A stretch of DNA of 64,000 nucleotides, taken from NCBI GenBank assembly GCA_034620365.1, contig JAQGEQ010000123.1, forward strand, positions 62,001 through 126,000, in the 5' to 3' direction. A program made the position numbers and the translations under genes. The notes below the pieces were generated by a model. That model had not been told where the DNA came from, ran no database searches, and saw only the letters and a program-made list of their open reading frames with translations. How positions within the stretch are numbered: the stretch's first letter is position 1; every line of letters begins with the position of its first letter. The DNA comes from Pegea sp. RAD2-039 (taxonomy: Eukaryota > Chordata > Thaliacea > Salpida > Salpidae). Positions 27,505-40,765 of the stretch are shown in pieces.

Positions 27505-30341
27505 ATCATTTGTTTGAAGATTTGCTTTCATACGTTTTCTACATCAACTAATCAAATCTTGTAGAATTTTCTCACTGTTGTTTGTTAAGCTGTCATTTTT
27601 ATATTTTTTTCTTTCAACAACTGTTATTTGTAGCAAACATTCACTATTTCTATTTTTATCTAATTTTAGCTGCATTTTTATATGAAAAAAATTCATTGAA
27701 ATTTGATTGTGAAATAAATTCAAGTTTTAGATGTTACCAAATTGATTACCAAACATTTGATTTTTGAAGTTATTTTTGAAGTTAAATAACTCTAACTGAA
27801 GGTTAAAATCCTCTAAAGTTTCATAACAATATTTTGGTCTAGAAAAGCTAGGTGTACTTAAGACGTATTGTCAAAAACACAGTGAAATACAAAGAAAAGT
27901 TTTAATAAATGATTTAAAATAGTTTGACATCAGAAATAAAATTTATTGATTGCTTTAAAAAGGAATATATTCAAAAGTGTTTTTAAACTAGAACTTTTTA
28001 TAAACTTATTAAAATATAAAATCAAAGTTAACTGTTTTGATAGAGTATAAAAGATTAGATTAATTGTTAACGAGAATGTAATTTTTTATTTAATGAGGAT
28101 TTAATTTTTCTCATACTTTTTTCATGATTAAGTAATATTTTTTAAACAGCTCAATACAAGTCAGAGATTTTGTTCTGATAAACGATTAAGTTGTTTGAGT
28201 ATTAGTTCTGTTTTCTAAACAAGATTATTTTGACATGATCTAAGCTTAATTTGAATTCTTCTTTATTTAGTTTTAATAACTTTCATTTATTCTTAGAATA
28301 GTTGTTAAAGAAAATCTAAAAACAAGTTTCAGTGCAAACTGATAAAAGAATAAAATAACCATTGAATTAAAAAACCTTTTGTTCAAAATCCAATTGAATT
28401 ATTTACTTCAAAAAACCTTTGATCAAAAATACCAATTGAATAAAATTTATATTCTTAGATAAATCGTCTGTAAGTGAAATACAAAAAGATTTTTTCATTA
28501 TTTTAGACTTTCATCGCTAAGTTTTTTACTTTTGATTTTAAACTTTTTAACTGAAAGCTTATATTTGTAAAAAGATAATCAAGAACCTGAATCATCTTAA
28601 AGATCTAATTAAATATGATGAAGTAGTGTTTGTTCATCCTGAAAAGAAAATATTGTTCTACTTGAGAAAGGAACTTTTTTCTTTCATCAACTTTTTTAAT
28701 TAGTTTTTGACAACTACTGATAAATCAAAAGATTTAATCTATCTCAGGTACATTTTTGAGAAAAGCTCTTTTGACTTATATGATATTTTTTATAGATTTG
28801 TTGTTGAAAGTTCTAAATCTTCAAAAAAGCGTTAGTAATTTGCTTCTGTTCAGTAGTAATTAAAATATAAATTTTTTAGATGTCTTACTCAACTTATGAA
28901 TAATTCAATTTTGTAAATTATCTTGTTTTCTTGACATCTTCTTAAGATTAGCGATCATAGATACAAGGCTCACATATAAGTTTGTAACTTAAAAATTTTT
29001 TGCTTGTAATCTTAGAGGTTCAAAAATATCTAAAAATTATGAAATTTCTATGGTACGTAAAACTTGTAGACAAAATTATTAATTTTAATCAACTTTGAAA
29101 ATAGTTGAAATTCTTTTAAATTGATTCCCAAAACTAGAATTTCTACCTTTTTTTTCTACCTAAGCTCATTTGAAAGTTTTTTCAAAAACGCTTATAAGTA
29201 TTTCTTTAATCTATAATAATTCATCTTATTTTGATGTTGTTTACCTAGAACTTATTTCTATATTCATAGCCTCAAGGTTTAACAATTATTTTTAAAAATA
29301 CATTTTTATTTTGTTTTTGTAAATATAAGTTGACTTAATATTAGTGTCCTTTTGTTTAAATTCTTTTTTACTTTTTCTATCTAGTTTTTTATATTTCTTT
29401 CCTTTTAATTTGGAAAAAAATCTTAATTTAATGTTATAAGTTGAACTATTTTTGTTTAATTTTTAATTTATTTGCGTTTATTTAGTAAACAAAAAAAAAT
29501 GATAAAAAAAATATTTACCTTAAAACATTTCAATTTTATGTTAAAAAAATCACAAAATAAATTTCAACAAATTATTTAGTTTATTAAGCCTTAAAATCAA
29601 CATATTCTGTAAATGACGTCACAACAGCGAGCCTTTATGCTTCAGTGGTTAGTAGAACTATATATAGAATCTTAATCCTAAAAGGCCATGGGCTACAACA
29701 AGGTCTTAACATCACGTTATTGAGAGGAAGATTTGAAAAGACGTTTGCAGATAAAGAGAGAAATTATTTGAACAATTAAACAGTTTATTTAAAATTTTTG
29801 TTTAGTTTTTAATGAAGATGGAAACAGTTAAAAAGATTAGTATGAATTATATTAGAATGAAATGTTTATTTTTAACGGTTTCTTTTCTTGAAAAATTGAA
29901 TAAAGAAACTTTAATAAAATTTTTTTGTTTATTTTGAAATTATAGAAATAATAGTGTATTGTTTAAAGAGTTTAAAAATAACAAGTTGAATAGATATCCG
30001 ACTTTTTGTAAAGTTTATTTTTCTAAATTTACATATTTAAAAACTAAATTCTATAAATATTAAGACAGAGAAAGTTTTATAAATAAAAGTTCATTGTTTT
30101 TAAAGATTTATTAAAGATAAATAGATCTATAATTACTTCTCCTTGAAAAGTTAGATAAAAAAAGAAAAAAAGTTTGTTACTTCAGTTAGTATAAATCACT
30201 AATATTTTTACTTGCTTGTAAATCTTTTGACAGAAGTTTGCTTTCTATACCAACTTCATTTCCTATTTTTATTTTTGAACGTTTTTTAGAAGTGAATCAA
30301 ACTTTTTATAAACTGATTTTAGAATAGAAATCATTTTGGAA
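27505..30341. other. Intergenic between two-pore channel and SOD-repeat gene 1
   Basis: 2.8 kb, AT-rich. It includes the channel 3' UTR (AATAAA near 27713) and, at 29610-29700, a candidate promoter described separately. No other exon or repeat was recognised. Confidence 0.5.
29610..29700 (+). promoter_or_regulatory. Candidate promoter of SOD-repeat gene 1 (CRE plus TATA)
   Basis: A perfect TGACGTCA at 29614-29621 is followed about 37 bases later by CTATATATAG (29658-29667), a TATA-like palindrome, about 680 bases before the ATG. The block is less AT-rich than its flanks. It also holds the inverted pair GCCTTT/AAAGGC and a tRNA box-A-like CAGTGGTTAGTA, but no box B was found, so a tRNA is not claimed. 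The promoter role is inferred from motif spacing only. Confidence 0.3.
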
Positions 30342-33300
30342 ATGAAGAATTTTGTTAAGCTGTTTTCAAGTAAGAGTTTTTTAAGCATTTTATAAGTTTT
30401 TATTTATGTTTGATATTTTCAGTATTGTGCTTGATCGGTTTGGCTTCAGCTCAATATTTTGTTGCTCAACTTGAAGAAGATGCAGTAATCTTTAGTTACA
30501 AAGAAGGAGTTATAGAAATAGAAGCAGAAGCAGGGGAATTTGAAAATATTTCAATTTCTGAGTTTCCTGTTCTACCGAAGTAAGTTCAATAAAATTTAAT
30601 AAAATATTTAGAAGATGTTGATTAAACAATTTGTAAGTTTTTGCAGTATTGACTTTAAGTAGCTCAAAATAGATAAAAAATGATTTTCATCTATGAATAA
30701 TTTATTACGTTAAAAATACTTCTTCAATCTCTGCTTAATCTTCATTTTTTCGAAAGTTTTTTAACCTTTCAACACTGATTGTCATTCTTTTATAAATTAA
30801 AAATCATGTTTGAAACTACAAACTTTTAATGACGTTTTTTTGGAGCATACTTGTTAATTAACATTAGTTGAATGTTAATGCATCAATGCTTCTCTTAGCA
30901 CAGCAAATATTAATCCCAAATATATTTCTATTAAACAAGCTTTTAGAAGCTTCGTTTTATGGGTCAAAAAACTTATACAAATCAATGTGTCTTTATTTCA
31001 AAGCTTATTTATTATAAATATTCGTTCTATTCATAAGTTGTTGTTAAATATCGATTCTATTTGAATAAGTTTCAGGTTATAGGTTCTATTTGAATAAGTG
31101 CTTATAAGTTGTGATAAAGTTATTTCTAGGAAGTGAATTGTTTATTATATATATATTATATATTTATAAAACTTTGGTGGATACACATTTTTGAATAACT
31201 GCTAATAAGCTGTGATTAACTTTTGTGGTGTATTTATTTATATTTTTACTTATTATTATTTACTATTATTTATTATATATTATTAACTTGGTATATGTAT
31301 TTATATATTTATTTATATACATATCACATACATTTATCTGACTTATAAATTTTATACTTTGGTGGGAGTTACTAAAAATCTATCATGGAAACTATGGTAG
31401 ATACAAATGACATGACCTTGCGGTCAAAAGCTCCAAAAAAAAAACAAAAAAAACCCAAGCAAACCAAGTTCTTCAAAACAAGCTTGCAATGGCAATTGCC
31501 AAGCTTGTAACAAAACTTGCTCTGGTAACAAAACTTGTTGGTCCTGCATTAAATGTAGATCTATGGACAAAACAACTACCTCGTCCAACACTAACAAAAG
31601 CCTATTGTCCGACATCAGCAACACCATATCCACTGAATTGGCTAAATTTAAATCCGAAACTGGCAACGATGTTGCCAAAATCAATGAAAAGATTTCTATC
31701 TTATACAAATTTATGATTGAACTGGATGCCTCCACAAAGAAGCCTCTCACATGGGCCTCAGTTGTTGGTAATTCTGGATCCGAAAAAAATACTAGCGTGG
31801 TGCAACTTCTTGCCAAGAAGGTTACTGACACGCACAAAAAACTTACTCTGGACTGGGAGGATAGAGAAAACAATGTCATCATCTTTGGTGTCTCTGAGAC
31901 TGATAAAGACGATGACATCAAGACTTTTAATCAAATGTGCACTCAAAGCCTTGGTGCTGTGGACGCTCCAAAAGTTTCAATGACCAGACTCGATAACAAA
32001 TTACTTTGACTTTCGATTTTTGCTTTTTGCTTTTTCTTTTTTATGTTTTTAATTATATTTTATCTATCTTCATAAAAAGTAACAAAAACTTTAGCTAATA
32101 AGAAATTAAAATACGAAAAAACTACTTGAATAAAATAAACGTAAAATTAAAATGGTAATCAAAACCAATTTTTTCTAATTACGCTGTGCTCGTTGTCTTC
32201 ATCGTAAACTAACATAAGCGTCAGGGTAATCTTCTATTATTCGATTTTTTTAGAATTTATTCAGCTTCAATTTTCAGCTTATTAATTCAACTTTACTTTT
32301 TACTTGCAGACCAAATACAAAATTTACTGACATTTGTCAAAATCTGGGTAATACATTATGGACTTTAATAGATAATGAAAGTATGTTGTAACCTTTATCA
32401 ATCTGAAATATTATCTTTATAGAGATTAATGAAATATTTTCACGTCTATTTTATATAATTTTATGATTAACATTTTAATTTTCATTCTAGTTCCTGACAA
32501 ACACATGGCTCTAGAAGATATTGTTCTTCGCTCTTGTGTTATATATAGCTCATCAAAAGACAAACACGTTTGTGCAAATTTAATCCCAGGTGAAAGCTTT
32601 GGGGACACAGTAGAACCTTCAGAAGATGCTATTGAAACATATACTTCTTTGTTTACTGGCAATATCATCGGGAAAGTTTATATAAGGTAAGATTTTTATG
32701 TTTTTGAAAACAAATGCTTAAACGTAATTATTTAGGAGGTTATTAAAAAATTGAAATTATAAATGAAAGTGGTTAGACAAGGAAATGAAAAATTGATATT
32801 TTAAGTTGGTAGAAACTGTTTATACATTATTCATTTTTAAATATTTGTTTAAAAAATGTTTATTGAAAATTTTGTTTTGGAAACTTGTTAATATTTAAAA
32901 AACTTAAATACATGAATTATTTTAAAACAAACTTTACAAATATGGCTTTGAAACCTTAAGAATATATTTTGTTAATGTATAACTGTCATTAGCTTGAAAG
33001 GATTTCAATTTCCTGAATAATATCGTTAAATTTATTTCATATATTCATTTTATTCAAAGCATGTCTTCAAGAGATGAATTATCCAAATCTTTAAAAAATA
33101 TGAAAGATAGAAAATAATATATTAAGCATCATTTAGAAAGAATAAAGCAGAATTGAAGTTCAAATTGTAAAAAATAATTTATAAAAGAATAAATGAAGAA
33201 ACTGTTATTACTGGTTAAGAAATTTACATTATGAAATCATATTTTGAACATAATTTCTAATAATAGTTTTATTATGAAATAAAGTTTCCAGAATTATGGT

Positions 33301-36300
33301 TACTTTATTAAAAAGTTGTGTTATTAGTTTCATCAAACTCTGCCAAGTAATAAAAATGTGTTATAAAACCTTTTAATATTTTTCATGCATTTTAAACTAA
33401 GAACTTTTTAGTGTTTTCCATCAAAAATATGATGTATAAATTTAAATTTTGACAGATATATGAAAGGTTTTGCCATGTTCTATTCAAATCTCTTTTATAA
33501 CGTTGACTATTTGAAAGACACAAAAGTTAAAATTGGATTTTCTGATGTCTTAGAGGGCATCACATCTACAAATGTAAAAAGGAGATGTGTAAAATCAACT
33601 TCTTTTAAATTGATTTCGAAAAATATTTCTATTGGTGGCTTTAATGATGTAGAAGGTAAGTTTTTAGAACATAAAAAGCTATTAATTTAATTTTAGAAAT
33701 CAATAGCTTAGTTCATTAATCATTGCTCATATACTACTTTTAATTTCATTTTAATTTCAAAATGTTTATTACAATCTATGGTTTGAAAATGGCTTAATAT
33801 TTATATATAAAATTGGATTTAAAGAAATAGTTTTCTACAATTTATATGTCAAATACAATTTTATTTAAAACTTTAATGTCTTTTTTGGTGCATCGCATAT
33901 ATTTTCTTTTTCTGTATTTGCACACTAAACATAATTTTAAGTTAACTAAGTAAACTGAAATAGAGACTAAATTTTATTTAAAATATTTAAACCAACTTAT
34001 TTATTCATTCAGAGAAAATATCAGCTGTAGTTGTACGTTTAGATAGAATTGGAAAAACTTTAGTTATACGATCAAGTGACTCTCAAATATTAGCTTGTGC
34101 TGATATCGTTAAAGAAGCTAGTAAAAAAGTTGTTGCTAATTTTGATATGGATAAAGTTCAAATGAAAATTGATTTTACTCAAAAGTCACGTTTTGATCTA
34201 ATTACATTGGATATCAATTTCGGTGAAAAATGTTTTGTAAGTTTTAAAAATATTTTCAAGTCAAAGTTTTTTTAAAAGATATTTATCTAATCTTTAATAA
34301 GAACTTTTATGATTTGGTTGAAAGCAGTTTTCTTCTTTTAAAGGCTGAAGCAATGTCAATTCAAGTTAATCAATTTCCAATTGAACAAGGTCTTGCCACA
34401 AACAATAAATGTTCTAAGTCTAATGTTGGAAATATTTATGATCCATTTGGGATATATGATTCTTTGGATGGTATGTTTAAGTCGCTTATATTTTTAACAA
34501 TTTTGAAGTTTACTATTTTCTTTGCAGAAATAGAAATCTCTCCAACAATTATAAAATGTTCGGTCGGGAAAGTAGCTAGTTTTATTGAAACCCTTGGAAA
34601 ATCATTATATGGGGCTAACAGTATTGTCGGAAGATCTATCAGCATGTTTGTTGTTCCAACTTTTTATATTCTATAAAAACTATCAAAATTTGAATCTTTC
34701 ATCTTTTTTAAACTTCTTTAAATCATTTTTCTTCATTGAATCAAAACTTTGCTTTTGTAAATCAAACCAAAAACCAATAAGATTCAAAGCTAAAGTTCTA
34801 AATTCATCTAAAATCTAATGCTTTCAAAAGATTGTGAAAATAAAGTAATAAGAATTATTTTACAGATACAATAAGACATACTTTCGTATATTATATTTGT
34901 ATATTACATTTTAGCTTATAACTTTAAGCTGCATATTATTTTGATCAATTTTCAATCTTATATACTCTATATTTTTCTAGAATAAGTGCTAATGGTTCCG
35001 AGATAATTTGTGGGAATATTGGATATCCATATGAAGTCACAACTGCAGTTGTTCAGTTCAGAACGAATCCTGTTTATGGAGAGATGTATATTAGACAAGA
35101 AAAAAATAACTGGATGTCAGAAGCATCAATTTTTATCAAGCTTGCTAATTATGTAAGAAATTTTCAGTTGAAAAACTATTTTCAAAATTTCATAAAATCA
35201 AATTTAGTATTTAAAGTGGTTTGTTGAAAACCTTTTATTGAAATTTTTACAGAATAATGAGAAAAGTGAAAACCACAATTTTCATATTCATGTTACTAAA
35301 GTTCAAAATAATTCAGTTTGTTCTCAAGCTAATGGCCATTACAACCCTCTAAAGGTTTGAATTATTTTGATAAAAAATTGATACATAAAAGTTTTTATCA
35401 AAATTAAGTTGAGTTTTTTATAAGTTTGCTTTTGATATTAATATTTATGTTTAATTTCTAGATTGTTTGTATTAAATAGATGTAAATAAGATATAAATAA
35501 TCGTACAAAGAAATTGTTTTTCATCTATTAATGTATATTGAATTCTCATTCAAAATGTAAACAAAATATGAAAATATTTGCGTTAGGTTGATGTTGTTGA
35601 TGAAAGCTACAAAGAGAGATGCAAGCTTCCTTTTAGATGTGAGTTCGGAGACTTATCAATGAAACATGGAACTATTAATATTGATGCTTCTTTCAACAAC
35701 TCACAATCTAAAATATTTATAACGGATGAATATGTGGACCTCTCAGGTCCATTCTCAGTCATAGACAGGTAAATATGATAGTCAGTTATCAAATATTAAA
35801 TTCTATGTACAGATCAGTAGTGATTCACCAAGGAAAGAGTCGTCTTGCTTGTGCTAATATTCTTCAGTTACACCCTCGCCGTGTTATAGTACAACTTAAG
35901 AAAACAGATTTTGAAATTCAATTAGAACAAGCTTCTCCATTTGATGATACAATTGTCAGATTTAAATCTTTTTAAAGCAAAATTTATTATCTTTATTATT
36001 TTAGGTATCTTACTTCACATCAAATCTTTCTTTTACTCCTTCAGTGATGAACGTTTTTCAAGTTAATGCAGATGTTGACAACTCAGGAAAATATGATTGT
36101 TCTAATTTAGAAAAACTTGAAACTTATATTCCGTCTTTCAATACATCAAGTAAATCAACTCCCTTATATTTACTTGATAAATTTTTTCAAAAGATTTTTA
36201 CGTTTATTTTTAACTCAATGATAAATTTCAATTAGATTTTGGAGGTTTTCAAGCAAAGACACAAACTTTGCAACTCCTACTTTTCAACCAAAACAGTGTG

Positions 36301-39103
36301 TCTGGCAGAGGAGTTAGTATTGCTTACAGTCAATCTGAAAACAAAAGGTAATAATTGGTTGGTGGTTTCGGGTTTATAATGTAAATTTTGCTCATTTTGT
36401 AATAAACTAAATTGTTTTGTTTACTGAAACAAGTTAACTTTTTTAAACTTAATTTTATCTTTGTTAAATTACATTTTAATCCTACAGAAAATTTGGCAAA
36501 CAATTTATATTTTTAAAATTTTCTTTTTGGTTGGAAGATTTTTAACTTAAATTCTTTAAATGAAAAAAACTTTAAAATGTTTTTGTTCAAAGTGACTGCG
36601 GGTCCTTAGATGAAATATCTTTTAAAGCAGTAAAAGCAACAGCTACAGTTACTTTTAATAAAGAAATTGAAGGAACCATAAAGTTTGTAAGTTTTCTAAA
36701 AGAATCTCAATTTTTGTTTGTTTCTTTTATTTGTTTACAAAAATTATTTGATTTTAATTAAAACTTTATTCAGAGTCAACTGATCTACGAAACTGGAGTC
36801 GCCTCTGTTACAAATGTTGCGATTAATTTAAATACCAAGAACGCATTAGAAGTTGTGAGTTATTAAATTGATTATTATCTAGTATTGATCATTTTAATCG
36901 TTTTTAGTCAAAGAACCACAAGTTTCATGTTCATGTTGAACCTATTGGTCCATCTGAAGGATGCTCTGAAGCTAAAGGTTTGAATAAAATTTAAAAATAA
37001 ATCAGTTTAGTTATTTATCGAAACTTTTTATTGTTTTTCTGAGTTTTAATTTAATATTTACAGCAAAGTATAAACATCTGTTGATGATTTAAACAATAAA
37101 ATTTAATCTATTTGTGAATTTAGCAAATTTCTAATCTTAACCTAAATAATCTTAAGTATAACAATTATAAAATCTAAAATAAGAGTAAATTTGATTGATT
37201 CTAAAACAAAATAAATAAAATAAACCGAAAAATAAGCAGCATTATGTCACTTGTTATAATCATAACTATATAAACATTAACTTAAACTACCTAGAGCATG
37301 TTTTTAAAATCTTTTGCTTTCTATATTGTTGACTAAATAGATGTTATTTGTGAGAATGTGTGTTAGCGAGAGGTGCTCTCTTCAGGTACCCTCCTTGGTA
37401 TTTATTGAAATAAATGAACAACCTTCAAAAGTGATAGCTTTAACCGGGAAGAAAATTCATAATTAAAAAATACTTATAATAAATCCAAAATACCATATAA
37501 ATAAAATAAATTTTATTTATTATTTTCTATATTATTATTCTATTCTCATTTAATACTACTCTATATTTACTATAAATTATAACTATTTATTTATAAAACT
37601 TGATCTATCATTAATTTAAATATAGAATTTAATAATTATGTAAATATTATCATATATAGAAACAAATATTTGTTTACATTTCAAATCTTACTTCATCTAA
37701 GTTTAATTTAAAAACTTTTTAGGTCACTACAACCCTTTTGGAGCAGCTATTGGAACACCTGCTTATAAACAATGTACTACATCAAATACACTTGCTTGTG
37801 AGCTTGGTGACCTAAGCAAAAAATTTGTGAGTACAAATCTAAAATCTAAATCTTTTTTTCATCCACAATTTCAGGGACTTCTTCATCTAAATGCTCCAGC
37901 TTACTACAATGATGATAACCTGCCTCTTACTGGGCCAAATTCAAGTAAATTCTTTTATTTATATTTATTTATTCATATTTATTTACTCCAAGTATGAGTA
38001 AAAAGTTCGTAATTTAGAAAAAAAAAGTTTATGTTTTTTACTATTCTTATATAAACGTCATCATTATAAGTTTTTTGAATATGTAACTTAAGGTTTATCT
38101 TTTGTTGTCTTGTGGCTACTTTGGAAGTAAACAAAAATCTATAATCCGTTGACCTTGATGTAACTGTCCCAACTAACTGGGCCGCATCACCAATTAATGG
38201 ACTTAAATAAGTTAAAATAGTTTAGTGCATTTTTGAAAGCCGCTAATTAAAGAAATTTCGTTAAAAAAACATTCTACAAACAAAGAAAATCTTTTTAATT
38301 TTTTTGTCTTGATATGCGAATCTGGGATTTCTTATACAAAACACAATTGATACTTTTTCAGTAATTGGACGTTCAATTGTGATTCACTCTAAAAACAACG
38401 GAGCCTCAAGATATGATTGCGCAAATATTATTCCTCCCTTATCAGATGTATATGAAATTTGCTTTTCAATAACTCAAAAATACAATTAGTGAGTTTATTT
38501 TACTTTTGAAAAACAATTTTCAATTTAAACTTATCAAGAAATTTTAATTCACAAAAATATCTTAAAGTTTACAAACTTTTGTTTTATTTTAGAAAAAAGT
38601 CATTTAAATTTCAAAGTAATTAAAATTTTCATCATGAAGAAAAAACGTTTGTTTTTCAGTTTGACTTTTATCGAATCTCTTAGCAAAGGATTGGAAATCT
38701 TACCGAACCAAATTGTTCCTTTACACAACAAACAAGTTCCAATAGAAATAAATAAAAACTGCCATTGTGTTTTGGCTTATATAATCGGTTAGTAAAAGCT
38801 TTCAGAGGTTAATTAAAACTTTGAAAAATATAACATTATAAACAAAATAATATCTGAGTGTAAACAATTAACTCAATGTTTGATATAAAATTATTTTCAG
38901 CTTCTTTAAGTGATGAGAAGAAACAAAGTTTCATGAAAGGAGATATTCCTCTTCAAGACTATAGTACTGGTAGTTGTAGCATCCAACAATCTGTAAAGCT
39001 GTTAGGAAAGGAAAGTCAAGTTTTTAGTGGTGGACTAATGGCTCAACCTTTTTCTTTGTTTTATATCTGCTTCTTAACATTCGTGTATTTCTTATTTGCA
39101 TGA
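30342..39103 (+). CDS. Copper-only SOD-repeat protein 1, 950 aa, 22 exons
   Basis: Exons: 30342-30369, 30423-30579, 32310-32380, 32491-32686, 33456-33655, 34013-34236, 34344-34470, 34528-34645, 34981-35152, 35253-35354, 35587-35768, 35813-35954, 36005-36149, 36236-36347, 36593-36686, 36774-36854, 36908-36977, 37723-37826, 37875-37944, 38362-38488, 38660-38787, 38901-39103. Signal peptide about 1-22, then about five SOD-like domains. Domain 3 is intact: copper ligands H442, H444 (NFHIH), H460 (GHYNP) and H531 (VVIH), GDLSMKHG and Arg536. Domain 5 is intact: H724, H726, H742 (GHYNPF) and H807 (GRSIVIH). The two zinc-only His are absent, as in copper-only SODs. Domains 1, 2 and 4 have lost ligands (Tyr or Arg replaces the VIH His; NIYDP replaces HYNP). 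The hydrophobic C-terminus after SGG suggests a GPI anchor. It probably dismutates superoxide outside the cell. Intron 2 holds a LINE fragment and intron 17 a hairpin element. Confidence 0.9.
31385..32009 (+). mobile_element. Non-LTR retrotransposon (LINE) ORF1-like fragment in intron 2 of SOD-repeat gene 1
   Basis: An ATG at 31385 opens a short basic frame (Lys/Pro-rich). The coding signal then shifts frame near 31470 into a Cys-rich stretch (CNGNCQACNKTCSG, CWSCIKC) and continues to 32009. The second part has a coiled-coil-like Ser/Thr/Lys segment followed by DWEDRENNVIIFGVSET, the typical start of the RRM-like domain in CR1/L2-type LINE ORF1 proteins. The frame change and the abrupt end show it is dead. 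No reverse transcriptase follows, so it is a 5' or internal fragment, unlike ordinary 5'-truncated LINE copies. Family naming beyond LINE ORF1-like is not possible here. Confidence 0.65.
37343..37417 (-). repeat. Short dispersed hairpin element, copy 3 (intron 17 of SOD-repeat gene 1)
   Basis: Reverse-oriented copy: plus strand reads ATTTGTGAGAATGTGTGTTA, GCGAGAGGTGC, a loop, then GGTACCCTCCTTGG and ATTTATTGAAATAAATG. All blocks of copies 1 and 2 are present in reverse complement. Confidence 0.75.
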
Positions 39104-40765
39104 GTAACTAATATATTTTATTCTGTCTAATAAACTGTTTATACTTTTGAATAATTTTCTGATAGTCTTGCCTTTCTTGCCTTGGCTGAAATTGCAGAAT
39201 AAAATTAAATTTTGCTGCAAGGTATAATTATATCATTTTTATATATTATTATTATTTATAATATTATCTAGCAGAACGAAGTTTGCATGACGTAAACGAT
39301 AAAAAGGAATAGATTTAATTGATACCGCTGATTAAAAAGTAACAGAATAATAATAAACTGCAAACTAACTTAATAAAATTTATTTATTTATTTAGTACAA
39401 TAAATGCAAAGGAGGGTGTCTGAAAAAAGCACCTCTCGCTAACACACTTTATAATATATATTACAATATTATAATATTTAGTTAAAAATTATTTGATGAT
39501 GACAAATATAAAGGAATTTTATTCAAAGCGTAAACAGAGCATAAAATGTAAATTCTAGGAAGTAGCATTTTAAATTTTTAAGGATTTAAAAAAATCTTTG
39601 CTATAAACACAAAGCTTTGAAACTTAAAAAAATTATTTTAGTTGTTAATTAATGTTGCGTAGCAATTTTTTGCCTAAAATACTCTATTAAAAGTGTGTGG
39701 AAACCACAAAGTTCTATCTTGTTTCGGATTATGCAAAATAAAGAAAAACCATCAATATCTTTCATGGCAAGAAGACACAGAAGAAAAAAGTGTAAAGAAG
39801 ATTAAGGTCCTAGCATTCACACTCTTATAAAAATATTTAGCCTGGTGTGCTTTTCAAGCATTAGCTTATCTGATTACCAGCGTGCCTAATATGAAACAAT
39901 TTTATCTTGTTTGTCGGGTTTTCGGTGGCAACTATCTTCTCATGTCTTAGTATAATTAATATTCACTTTTAAGTTCAAAGCTATGTTGTGTTGTAGGTTT
40001 ACTAGCTCTTTGTCAACTCACGTAGAAAGGACGTGACATGATACTTTGGTAAACTAAAAGGTACTAAAGTTTCTACAAGGAAATAAATAAACACGGAAGT
40101 TAAGAATTCGTATTAAAACAATTTAAGCATCAAACTGTTATTTGTTTACTTTCAATTATTATTTACAAAGGTTTATTGATTTATTTTTTATAACAAGTTA
40201 TATTAAGTTATAACTTATATTACTTTTAGATTAAGTTTTGATGTTAAAGTCTGGACTTTAAATATTCATTATGTATATCTTATTAAGATTTTTTTAAACT
40301 TTTAATCTATATTTAAAAAATATTATTTAAAACTATAAACAGTAAATTAAATGGCTAATCAAAAATAGTCTTTAATCTGCTTAAATTTTTGTAGCATTTA
40401 ATTTGCAGATTAGTAAAACTAAAAAAGTAAAGTTTTAAAAACGACAAGAAAGATTTTTCTTTAAAATTACTTTTATGCTTAAGATGTCTAATTGAAAAAC
40501 TCATAAACCTTAGAAAGAGAGCTGTGATTGATGACGTAGCACTTCCTTGCAGTGACGTTAAGCGCTAGACGATGAATCATAATTACACTGAAAAGGAAAT
40601 TTTTATTTTATGTGTTTACTTTTTGTAACAAATATCGGTTTAAATAGTTCTTTGAAGTTTAACTTTATTCAATTAATAAGCTAGATTCTTTTAATTTAGA
40701 GTAACCAAAAAATTCAATTTAATTTTTGATGAAATTAGAATCTTAGTAAGAACCGAACAAGAGAA
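39104..40765. other. Intergenic between the two SOD-repeat paralogues
   Basis: 1.66 kb containing hairpin element copy 4 (39378-39448). Close to gene 2 it has two CRE-like TGACGT cores at about 40529 and 40553 (GATGACGTAG and AGTGACGTTA), and an acceptor-like TTTAATTTAG at 40699, 67 bases before the ATG. The middle (about 39650-40080) is somewhat less AT-rich, but I recognise nothing in it. Confidence 0.5.
39378..39448 (+). repeat. Short dispersed hairpin element, copy 4
   Basis: Forward copy lacking the last TCTCACAAAT block: (ATTT)n, ACAATAAATGCAAAGGAGGG, loop, AGCACCTCTCGCTAACACAC. It lies 275 bases after the stop of SOD-repeat gene 1. Confidence 0.75.

Noticed and set aside
29625..29690. 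tRNA-like box A (CAGTGGTTAGTA) with a possible GCCTTT/AAAGGC stem
   Set aside because: No box B, no anticodon arm and wrong spacing; not a tRNA gene. Kept only as part of a candidate promoter.
31424..31921. 165-codon minus-strand frame opposite the LINE fragment
   Set aside because: Antisense shadow of the ORF1-like frame, as shown by its Leu/Ser-rich composition and the recognisable motif on the plus strand.
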